Source of the DNA: Gemmatimonadota bacterium
GTDB lineage: Bacteria > Gemmatimonadota > Gemmatimonadetes > Longimicrobiales > UBA6960
NCBI GenBank assembly: GCA_022564535.1
Contig: JADFLD010000112.1
Coordinates: forward strand, 1-6,817
DNA: 6,817 bases
Direction: 5' to 3'
Below the pieces are notes generated by a model. The model worked only from the letters and a program-made list of their open reading frames with translations. It was not told the DNA's origin and did no database searches. Shown here in pieces: positions 1-5,651 of the stretch. Within the stretch, counting starts at the first letter, position 1, and each line of letters opens with the position of its first letter. Position numbers and translations under genes: made by a program.

Positions 1-479
1 AACGTCTCGATGAGATTCCCGATGCCCTTGAAGACCGCGGTCATGTAGAACAGCGACGCGACGATCACGATCAAGGCCGCGAACACGCGAGCGGGTTTGC
101 TCCCGTAGCGAAAGCCGATGAAGTCCGGGATGGTCAGCGAGTCCATCGCGGCCGTGAAGCTGCGCAAACGCGGCGCCACGACGATCCACGAGAAGAGGCA
201 GAAGAAGACCGCCAGGGGAATGAACAGCAGCCACGGCAGACCCCAGTCGTACGTTTTTCCGGCGAACCCGACGAAGGAGTTGGTGCTGGCATAGGTGGCG
301 AAGAAGGACAGCCCGATGACCCATCCGCCCATGTTTCGCCCCCCGACGTAGTAGTCGGAGAGGCCCTTGGTCTTTCGGTTTCCGGTCCAGGCGTGGTGGG
401 CCAACACGACCGTGTAGATCGCGAGCAGCGTATGGACCATCCAGTACTCGCGCAGATTCGCCAGGATGGCTTGGATCAT
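1..479 (-). CDS. Sodium:solute symporter family (SSS) permease, N-terminal part (C-terminus lies beyond the window)
   Basis: Reading leftwards from an ATG at 479, the frame stays open for 159 codons to the window edge. It encodes a hydrophobic protein starting MIQAILANLREYWMVHTLL. Visible are a first membrane segment (about residues 14-33), the SSS-type signature SDYYVGGRNMGGWVIGLSFF (41-60) continuing ATYASTNSFVGFAGKTYDWG, a third segment (about 81-102), the loop motif SLTIPDFIGFRYGS, and a fourth segment (about 130-150). SSS permeases usually have about 450-600 residues and 11-14 helices, so roughly a third is present. Members import a solute with Na+ across the inner membrane; substrates include acetate, other monocarboxylates, pantothenate, proline and sugars. 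The start codon overlaps the stop of the upstream acyl-CoA ligase (ATGA, 476-479) and follows a purine-rich GGAAGAAGA, so the genes are probably translationally coupled. A carboxylate substrate is inferred from that partner; the sequence itself does not fix it. Confidence 0.9.
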   Translation of the reverse strand, partial: MIQAILANLREYWMVHTLLAIYTVVLAHHAWTGNRKTKGLSDYYVGGRNMGGWVIGLSFFATYASTNSFVGFAGKTYDWGLPWLLFIPLAVFFCLFSWIVVAPRLRSFTAAMDSLTIPDFIGFRYGSKPARVFAALIVIVASLFYMTAVFKGIGNLIET

Positions 480-1981
480 TCGTCTTCTTCCGAGTCAAAA
501 AGATTCTGGACCGCCGATTTGGTGACCTTGCCCATGGCGTTTCGGGGAAGATCCTCTACGAGCAGAATGTCCTTGGGAACCTTGTACGGCGCGAGTCTCG
601 CTTTGGCAAATGCCCGCAACTCCTCGGGGGTCACCTCGGACTTCGGCCTCGGCACCACCGCCGCACAGACGCGGTCTCCCCAGTCGACGTCGGCGACACC
701 GACGACGGCGCAGTCCGAGACTCCGCCGTGAGCGCGGAGCACGTCCTCGATTTCGAGCGCGGAAATCTTCTCGCCGCCGGTCTTGAGGATGTCGATGTTC
801 GAGCGTCCCATGATCCTGTAGGAGCCGGATTCGATGACAGCTTGGTCACCGGTCCGGAACCACCCACCGTCGGTAAACGATTCGGCCGTCTCGGCCGGAC
901 GTCGCCAGTACTCCCCGAACACCGCAGCGCCGCGTACCTGGATTTCGCCCATGCTCCCGACGGACACCATCGCACCACTTTCATCCACCAACCGAACCTC
1001 GACGCCCGGCAGGGGCGCGCCGACGTGGCCGGGTCTCCGCTCACCCTGCAGGGGGTTCGAGAGTGCCATGCCTATCTCGGTCATCCCGTAGCGTTCGAGA
1101 AGGCGGTGACCCGTGATCCGCTCCCAACGCTCCAGCGTCTGCACGGGCAGGGCCGCTGACCCCGACACCATGAGCCGGCACGCGCGCGCGCCTTCTGCCC
1201 AGGCGTTGCGCGTCCCGGGGTCGGCGGACTCCCAGGCTTCGATGAGTCGGTGGTAAACGGTGGGCACCGCCATGTAGAGCGTGACCTCATTGCGGGCGAG
1301 CCGTTCCCACACGTCCACCGCTCTGAATCTCGGCATGATTTCGCAAGTGGCGCCATTCCACAGGGCCGACGTCAGGATGTTGACGATGCCGTGCACGTGA
1401 TGGAGCGGCAGGTGAAGCAGCACGTGGTCGTCTTGCGACCAGCCCCACGCCTCGGTCAGAGACTCGACCTGCGCCCGGAGGTTGGCGTGCGTCAACACCA
1501 CGCCCTTCGGCGGTCCCGTCGTACCGGACGTGTAGAGCATGAGCGCCGCTGCGTCGGCGTCCACGTCCGGCAGCTCGGCGGTCGGGCCGGGCCGCAGCAA
1601 GGCGGGCGTCTGCAGTACCGACAGGAGCCGCTCACGTGCGAGCGTGTCCACTCGACCCACAAGCGAAGGGTGCGCTACCACGACTTCCGGCCGGGCGTCG
1701 TCCAGGACCCTTTCCACTTCCGCGGGTGGGTGCGAGGTGGCCAGGGGCACACCGAGGCCGCCGGCCCGCCAAACGCCCCACTGTATTGCGGTGTACTCCC
1801 AACCCGGCGGCACCAGGACGCAGATCCGAGCCCCTTCCAGGTCGTCACGTCCGGCGAGGAGCCGTGTCGCGACCCACTCGGAAGCCTCGAGCAGGGCGTC
1901 ATAGGAAAAAACGCCCTCGGACGCGAGCAACGCCGTGCGATCGCCGTGGCGATTCGCCCGGCCAACGAGTTCGAGAGTCAC
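476..1981 (-). CDS. Class I adenylate-forming acyl-CoA synthetase, ACSF3/MatB-like (probable malonyl-CoA synthetase)
   Basis: A complete acyl-CoA synthetase that would activate a carboxylic acid with ATP and CoA through an acyl-AMP in the cytoplasm. With the GTG start at 1981 (501 aa) the motifs in order are the P-loop YTSGTTGPPKG (about 150-160), LPLHHVHG (191-198), RLMVSGSAALP (269-279), ERYGMTE (296-302), GWFRTGD (373-379), the hinge region GRSNIDILKTGGEKIS (392-407) and PRNAMGKV (479-486) with the catalytic Lys at 485. The stretches PLHHVHG, VSGSAALP and LLERYGMTEIGMALS closely resemble, from memory, human ACSF3 and bacterial MatB, which make malonyl-CoA from malonate; substrate is therefore likely malonate or a methylated malonate, but this is inferred. 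Start choice: GTG at 1981 places VTLELVGRANRHGDRTAL where MatB and mature ACSF3 begin. The frame extends to a TTG at 2044 (522 aa, an Arg/Ser-rich extension) preceded by AGGAAA at a long spacing, so that start cannot be excluded. First gene of an operon with the symporter. Confidence 0.88.
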   Translation of the reverse strand: MTLELVGRANRHGDRTALLASEGVFSYDALLEASEWVATRLLAGRDDLEGARICVLVPPGWEYTAIQWGVWRAGGLGVPLATSHPPAEVERVLDDARPEVVVAHPSLVGRVDTLARERLLSVLQTPALLRPGPTAELPDVDADAAALMLYTSGTTGPPKGVVLTHANLRAQVESLTEAWGWSQDDHVLLHLPLHHVHGIVNILTSALWNGATCEIMPRFRAVDVWERLARNEVTLYMAVPTVYHRLIEAWESADPGTRNAWAEGARACRLMVSGSAALPVQTLERWERITGHRLLERYGMTEIGMALSNPLQGERRPGHVGAPLPGVEVRLVDESGAMVSVGSMGEIQVRGAAVFGEYWRRPAETAESFTDGGWFRTGDQAVIESGSYRIMGRSNIDILKTGGEKISALEIEDVLRAHGGVSDCAVVGVADVDWGDRVCAAVVPRPKSEVTPEELRAFAKARLAPYKVPKDILLVEDLPRNAMGKVTKSAVQNLFDSEEDE

Positions 1982-2105
1982 TAGAGGACGGTTGAAAGAA
2001 GAACGATGGGTCGACAACAGATGCCAGGTTGGCCGCCGCGGCAACCCGCGGCGATGGTTTCCTGGCCGCTACCGCTTGCCGACACCTGTCCAATGGGCGG
2101 GTGGG

Positions 2106-2113
2106 ACTATAGC
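2106..2113. promoter_or_regulatory. Possible shared -10 element in the divergent intergenic region
   Basis: The gap between the divergent ligase operon and the plus-strand hypothetical gene contains the AT-rich octamer ACTATAGC in a GC-rich setting. Read on the minus strand it gives TATAGT (5 of 6 matches to TATAAT); on the plus strand TATAGC (4 of 6). The core CTATAG is a palindrome, so it could serve either direction. A plus-strand start would leave a leader of about 25 nt before the ATG at 2146. I found no convincing -35 hexamer at 16-18 bp on either strand, so this is a weak call. Confidence 0.22.
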
Positions 2114-2145
2114 GTGTGTGCCCCGGAGTCCTTGAGACGAAACAC

Positions 2146-2880
2146 ATGAAGCACCCACACTTCGCCCACGTGCAAGACCACCTGGACCGCGTCCGGGACG
2201 GGTACTCCTTCATTCCGGACCCGGAGTCGATCTATCTCGGGCGCCTCGAGGAGGACCATTTTTGGGAGTTGGTCGGACTGCGCCTGCAGGGCTGCCCGGT
2301 CATCGTTCTCGCGGCGCTCAAGTTCCAACGGATGGAACGCAAGGGGGTCCCGGACGCCAGGGAGTCGCTCGCGTCCTATCTGGGCGCCAATCCCGATCCG
2401 GAGGCCGGCGACTCCGGTAGGATCACGGCGCTACTGCCGAACAAGGACCAAGAGATCCCCCAGTTCCTGCGCGGGTTGCGCGCCGGTCGGGAGTTCGCTC
2501 CGGTGAATATCGATCGGCTCAGGGTCGAGGTGGCGTTCGACTTTCGAGCGGACAATCCCTCTGCCGTCCGCGACTTGAAGGAGGCGGCGGCACCTCTGAA
2601 GAGTCATTACTACCGCACCGTCGAAGGCCACGTCCTCAGAGGGGAATCCCATCACGTCGATGTGCCGTTCGGCTCCGGCGGGGCTCGCTTCCTTCCGGTG
2701 CGTGGCCCCGAGCAGATACTCCCGCAGGGAGTGATCCGACTCCCGACGCTCTTCATCGCGCATCGCTTCATCGGCTTGCAGGTCGATGTGACCGACGAGG
2801 CGGCGCGCCTGTCAGTACGCAACTGGATTCCCTTCCTGTCCAGTACGGCTTCTCGCGAGGGGTTGATCCCGGTCGGGTAG
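2146..2880 (+). CDS. Hypothetical soluble protein of about 244 residues
   Basis: I do not recognise this family. The frame has strong GC preference at third codon positions, which supports it as coding. The ATG at 2146 (MKHPHFAHVQDHLDRVRDGY) is preferred; the frame extends ten codons further to a GTG at 2116, but the possible -10 element at 2108-2113 lies too close for that start. The ribosome site is weak (GAGACGA). The protein has no signal peptide and no membrane segment, so it is expected in the cytoplasm. It opens with an acidic and aromatic N-terminal stretch (SFIPDPESIYLGRLEEDHFW), has a charged middle, and then a region of alternating hydrophobic residues from about 130 onward (RLRVEVAFDF, VIRLPTLFIAHRFIGLQVDV) that suggests beta structure. 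There is no obvious catalytic motif or Cys/His cluster. It is divergent from the CoA-ligase operon and 164 bp upstream of the outer-membrane gene. No function is proposed. Confidence 0.75.
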   Translation: MKHPHFAHVQDHLDRVRDGYSFIPDPESIYLGRLEEDHFWELVGLRLQGCPVIVLAALKFQRMERKGVPDARESLASYLGANPDPEAGDSGRITALLPNKDQEIPQFLRGLRAGREFAPVNIDRLRVEVAFDFRADNPSAVRDLKEAAAPLKSHYYRTVEGHVLRGESHHVDVPFGSGGARFLPVRGPEQILPQGVIRLPTLFIAHRFIGLQVDVTDEAARLSVRNWIPFLSSTASREGLIPVG

Positions 2881-3044
2881 ATCGACAGGCGACCACGCCT
2901 TTCTCCCTGCCCCCGCAGTCCGCGTGGGCCGTCCGTGAAGGGCGCCGCAACTTGGGAGGCCCAAATCGGTATGCCAAACCAGGTAGTACGGGCTTTGGCG
3001 ATTTGGAGGGAAGCATCCGTAGCGATCGATCGAACACGTGTGGA
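2881..3044. other. Intergenic region upstream of the outer-membrane protein gene
   Basis: This 164-bp gap holds a short perfect hairpin, TTGGGAGGCCCAA (2952-2964), containing a GGAGG-like core. It also holds a 10-bp palindrome CGATCGATCG (3023-3032) and CACGTG (3035-3040) just before the chosen GTG start at 3045. The end of the upstream gene is followed by no stem plus T-tract that would make a convincing terminator. I see no clear -35/-10 pair. The region may carry the promoter of the outer-membrane gene, but nothing here proves it. Confidence 0.3.
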
Positions 3045-4823
3045 GTGCCCGCTCGACTTCGCGTTCTGGGACGTTCCTGCTTGGTGGCCACGGCCGTGGG
3101 GATCGGCATCGCGCCGATGTCTCCTGCCGCGACTCAGGAACCCGTCGGAACCGGCGACGGAGCGGTCTGTCCCGAGGGCGTGGTGTCGGCAATCGAAATC
3201 GACCGGCGTTCCGTCTTCGATCCAGAGTCGACCGGTGTGGGGGCATTGGCCTGGACCTATCGAACGCTAAACGTTCTCCACGTGCGCACAGCCGCCTCAT
3301 TCATCCGGCGCGAGCTCCTCTTTTCGGAAGGCGACTGTTTCGATCCCTTCCTGGTGTCCGAGTCGGAGCGGCTTCTCGATCTGTACGGGTTTCTCGCGCA
3401 GGCCAGAATCACACACGAAGACGATGGAAGCGGAGGGCGGCGCGTCTTGGTAACGACCCGGGACGAGTGGTCCACGCAGTTCGACCTGGGCCTCACCTAC
3501 GATGAAGGGTTGAACCTAGAAAAAATCGAAGTGACCGAACAGAATTTTCTGGGCCAGGGCATCTTCGCCGAGTTCACGCACAGAGAGCGGCGGGAGGTCA
3601 GGACGCAGGGTATCAGCCTCGCCACCCCGCGTTTCTTCGGCCGGACCGACGCGAGCATCGCGTTGGGTCGAACGCGGCCTGGAACGTACTTCGACCAGTT
3701 CGTCCGATATCCGTTCATCGGGGAAACGGGGAGATTTTCTGTCCGCCAGGGGTTCCGTCGAGGGACGAACTTCTTCTCGTACTCCGCGGACGGTGCGGGG
3801 CAGCCCTTCAACCAGGTACTGGTGCCGGCCTATCGGGAAGTCGCCGAGCTTTCCGCGGCTCAGCGTTTCGGTGAGCCTCGCCGGGCGATCATCGTGGGGC
3901 TTTCGGTTACGCGAGACGTCGTCCGTTTTCAGGGTACGCCCCAAGTCACCAGCGACTTCGAAGACCTCCAAGACTTTCCCGGTGCCCTTCCGTCTCGTCT
4001 GGCCGATCAGCTACGGGAGTCGGCGTCGACGCGTGTGGCGCTGCACCTCGGCACCCGACGGTATCGGTACGAGTCATACGAAGGGCTCGACGGTGTTCGC
4101 GAGCGTACGCTGGTGGGATTGGGGTTCTACACCGGCGTCACCGTCGGCAGAGGGTTCGCGATTCTGACGCCGACAGGCGTCTCCGGGACCGAGGATCTAT
4201 TCGGACGCGTGCATGCGGACTTCGGCGTGTCGGTCGGGTCGTCGCTCCTCCACGGCGCCGCGACGGTCGAGTCTCGACGGGAAGGTGGAAACTGGCGGGA
4301 CGTCTTGGCGGATGCCGATGTCGTGGCCTACCTTCGCAGCGACGGCTTGGAGGGCCACACGCTTTTTCTCCGCGCCTCCGTGGCCGGCGGATGGACTTCG
4401 ACGCTTCCCTACCAGCTCAGCTTGGGCGGTCGGGAGGGGGTGCGTTCGCTGGTCGAAGATCGCTTTCCGGGCGGCCGAATGGCGCGCTTCGTCGTCGAGG
4501 ACCGGATCGCGTTTCCCTGGCCCCGCGCCGGTGCCGCCGATCTGGGGCTGACCGCATTCGCGGATCTCGGACGGGTGTGGGCCGGTGACGTGCCCTACGG
4601 GGTCGATTCGGGATGGCAGGCCGCGCTGGGCTTCGGCCTCAGGATCGGCCTTCCCTCAGGCAGTCGAAATATCTGGAGAACGGACATCGCGTTTCCGGTC
4701 GGGTCGACGGGCGGCAGCCCGATCTTCAGGGTAACATTCGAGCTCAACAGCCTTCGGGCGGGGTTCTTTACACGGGACGTCTTTCGCAGCCGGCGCTTCG
4801 ATCTGGGCCCCGAGCACTTCTGA
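3045..4823 (+). CDS. BamA/TamA-family (Omp85-like) outer-membrane beta-barrel protein with a single POTRA-like domain
   Basis: A secreted protein of 592 residues with the GTG start at 3045. The N-terminus VPARLRVLGRSCLVATAVGI is a typical signal peptide (basic start, hydrophobic core to about residue 24, likely cleaved near SPAAT at about 25-30). The frame extends upstream to a TTG at 2952, but that would bury the signal peptide behind 31 residues. Residues about 45-142 look like a POTRA domain (GVVSAIEIDRRSVF, FIRRELLFSEGDCFDP, SERLLDLYGFLAQARI), with two cysteines (42 and 98) that could pair in the periplasm. From about 143 there are repeated amphipathic strands and Gly/aromatic turns expected of a 16-strand barrel (EQNFLGQG, LATPRFFGR, FADLGRVWAGDVPYG), ending in Phe. 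LSLGGREGVRSLVEDRFPGG (459-478) corresponds to the lid-loop region that normally carries VRGF/Y. Omp85 proteins insert or transport proteins or lipids in the outer membrane. One POTRA rather than five argues against this being the essential BamA; cargo is unknown. Confidence 0.85.
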   Translation: MPARLRVLGRSCLVATAVGIGIAPMSPAATQEPVGTGDGAVCPEGVVSAIEIDRRSVFDPESTGVGALAWTYRTLNVLHVRTAASFIRRELLFSEGDCFDPFLVSESERLLDLYGFLAQARITHEDDGSGGRRVLVTTRDEWSTQFDLGLTYDEGLNLEKIEVTEQNFLGQGIFAEFTHRERREVRTQGISLATPRFFGRTDASIALGRTRPGTYFDQFVRYPFIGETGRFSVRQGFRRGTNFFSYSADGAGQPFNQVLVPAYREVAELSAAQRFGEPRRAIIVGLSVTRDVVRFQGTPQVTSDFEDLQDFPGALPSRLADQLRESASTRVALHLGTRRYRYESYEGLDGVRERTLVGLGFYTGVTVGRGFAILTPTGVSGTEDLFGRVHADFGVSVGSSLLHGAATVESRREGGNWRDVLADADVVAYLRSDGLEGHTLFLRASVAGGWTSTLPYQLSLGGREGVRSLVEDRFPGGRMARFVVEDRIAFPWPRAGAADLGLTAFADLGRVWAGDVPYGVDSGWQAALGFGLRIGLPSGSRNIWRTDIAFPVGSTGGSPIFRVTFELNSLRAGFFTRDVFRSRRFDLGPEHF

Positions 4824-4890
4824 TTCGCATGGAGGCTCCCCTGCCTCGGCCCCGCGAGCCGGGTCATGCCCAGGGTGCCCCCAGGGGCTG

Positions 4891-5097
4891 CTACCTGCGG
4901 AATCGGAGCAGGATGATCACTCCCACGACGGCGAATCCGATGACGGCTTTCATGATCGCGTCGGTGTCCCACTCGCCGGTGCGCATGGGGCGCTCGCGGA
5001 TCTCCTGGTCTTGGTGGATGGCGCAGAACCCGGCTGCATCCGCCGCGTCTCGCTTGCAGCGATCACCCTTCTTCGTCTTTCCCTTGCATTGAGCCAC
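4891..5097 (-). CDS. Small membrane-anchored protein with DUF5763-like Cys/His motif
   Basis: A 68-residue protein starting at a GTG (5097) with an excellent ribosome site. The N-terminal half, MAQCKGKTKKGDRCKRDAAD onward to GFCAIHQ, has Cys4, Cys14, Cys25 and His28, the C-x9-C-x10-C-x2-H spacing seen in short proteins resembling DUF5763 (KTKKGxxCKR followed by FCxxH). These residues probably bind one zinc ion. A charged linker (about 29-46) is followed by a hydrophobic segment (about 51-64, AVIGFAVVGVIILL) and the basic tail RFRR, which suggests a C-terminal inner-membrane anchor. The role is unknown. The gene is convergent with the outer-membrane gene (67 bp apart) and divergent from the BlaI-type operon (179 bp between start codons). 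The motif and ribosome site make a real gene likely; the family name is from memory. Confidence 0.8.
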   Translation of the reverse strand: MAQCKGKTKKGDRCKRDAADAAGFCAIHQDQEIRERPMRTGEWDTDAIMKAVIGFAVVGVIILLRFRR

Positions 5098-5102
5098 GGC
5101 GC

Positions 5103-5109
5103 ACCTCCT
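5103..5109 (-). promoter_or_regulatory. Ribosome binding site for the small Cys/His protein
   Basis: On the minus strand AGGAGGT lies 5 nt before the GTG at 5097. It is a near-perfect anti-16S match, and it decides the GTG as the start of this short gene. Confidence 0.8.
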
Positions 5110-5209
5110 ACGTCAGGCTCTTCGGTCCATACGGTACTACGGTTCGACGGTCGTTTCGGTTCACGGGTTGCGTCTGCGCTGGTCGTGAGGAGCCTGTCTC
5201 GCGCACTGT

Positions 5210-5223
5210 ACTAAGGATTTAGT
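5210..5223. promoter_or_regulatory. BlaI-type operator, upstream copy
   Basis: ACTAAGGATTTAGT is an inverted repeat (arms ACTAA/TTAGT, 4-nt centre) and a striking AT-rich island in GC-rich DNA. It resembles the dyads bound by BlaI/MecI repressors (TACTA...TAGTA type). Its last base is the first base of the -35 hexamer, so a bound dimer would cover the RNA polymerase contact. The repressor gene lies immediately downstream. Confidence 0.8.
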
Positions 5224-5251
5224 TGACATCGGGGCCGCCCCCCGACACTAT
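5223..5251 (+). promoter_or_regulatory. Promoter of the repressor-M56 operon
   Basis: A perfect -35 hexamer TTGACA (5223-5228) is followed after 17 bp by CACTAT (5246-5251), a weak -10 (3 of 6 matches). The predicted transcription start falls inside the downstream operator. The strong -35, the spacing and the flanking operators support the call, although the exact -10 is uncertain. The 17-bp spacer is itself a perfect inverted repeat (TCGGGG, 5-nt loop, CCCCGA). Confidence 0.65.
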
Positions 5252-5253
5252 CT

Positions 5254-5267
5254 ACTAAGTCTTTAGT
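5254..5267. promoter_or_regulatory. BlaI-type operator, downstream copy
   Basis: ACTAAGTCTTTAGT matches the upstream operator at 12 of 14 positions, differing only in the two central bases. It starts exactly 44 bp after the first copy, about four helical turns, so two repressor dimers would sit on the same DNA face. It covers the predicted transcription start and ends next to the repressor's ribosome site (GGAGGA, 5268-5273). Confidence 0.8.
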
Positions 5268-5276
5268 GGAGGATCG

Positions 5277-5651
5277 ATGAACATCCGGTTTACGGCGCGC
5301 GAGCTCGACGTCATCACGGTCCTGTGGGATCTCGGACCGTCCACGGTGGCCGAGGTCCAGAATGCGTTGGACGACCAGCTAGCGTACACGACGGTCCTGA
5401 CCATTCTGCGGATCCTCGAGGACAAGGGGTACGCGGGACACACGGCGGAAGGACGCGCGCATCGATACCGTCCGCTGGTCGAGCGGATGGAGGCTGGGGA
5501 CAGCGCGCTCCGTCGGCTCACGAAGAGACTCTTTTCGGGATCCCCGGAGCTCCTGCTCACGAGGCTCGTCGAGCACGACGATCTGACCGACGACGAGCTG
5601 CGACGCATGAGGGACCTACTCGCGGAGCGCCTCGAGGAGCGTGAGCGATGA
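5277..5651 (+). CDS. BlaI/MecI/CopY-family transcriptional repressor
   Basis: A 124-residue protein of normal size for the family. An N-terminal winged helix-turn-helix (about 1-70) begins FTARELDVITVLWDLGPSTV and carries the recognition-helix signature YTTVLTILRILEDKGY (37-52), followed by the wing GRAHRYRPLVER. A C-terminal helical dimerisation region follows (about 75-124; SGSPELLLTRLVEHDDLTDD). Such repressors bind short dyads as dimers and are inactivated when a partner M56 peptidase (BlaR1/MecR1 type) senses a signal. The start ATG follows GGAGGA after only three bases. Two matching operators lie directly upstream, so autorepression is very likely. The stop codon overlaps the start of the M56 gene by ATGA, which gives coupled translation. 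The real stimulus and any targets outside this operon cannot be read from the window. Confidence 0.95.
   Translation: MNIRFTARELDVITVLWDLGPSTVAEVQNALDDQLAYTTVLTILRILEDKGYAGHTAEGRAHRYRPLVERMEAGDSALRRLTKRLFSGSPELLLTRLVEHDDLTDDELRRMRDLLAERLEERER
5634..5639 (+). promoter_or_regulatory. Ribosome binding site for the M56 gene
   Basis: GAGGAG, inside the last codons of the repressor gene, lies 8 nt before the ATG at 5648 and supports that start, which is too short of upstream intergenic space to be obvious otherwise. Confidence 0.6.

Noticed and set aside
1250..1984. Plus-strand frame of 244 codons opposite the acyl-CoA ligase
   Set aside because: It lies antisense to a gene with all adenylate-forming motifs; its His/Arg/Gly-rich composition is typical of the reverse strand of GC-rich genes.
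2862..2885. Hairpin CCCGGTCGGG at the end of the hypothetical gene as a terminator
   Set aside because: Only four paired bases with a two-base loop, lying before the stop codon and without a T-tract.
2935..3270. Plus-strand frame with an ATG at 2971 preceded by GGGAGG
   Set aside because: Despite a fair ribosome site, the frame overlaps the signal peptide and POTRA coding region of the outer-membrane gene. Its Trp/Arg/Ser-rich product looks like an out-of-frame shadow.
4824..4890. Possible bidirectional terminator between the convergent genes (GGCTC at 4834-4838 with GAGCC at 4856-4860; CCCCTG at 4838-4843 with CAGGGG at 4882-4887)
   Set aside because: Stems are short, loops are long, the two pairings compete, and no T-tract follows on either strand. 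Such pairs are expected by chance at this GC content.
5268..5651. Calling the regulator a beta-lactam resistance repressor
   Set aside because: The family is clear, but no beta-lactamase or penicillin-binding sensor domain is visible, so a resistance role is not supported.
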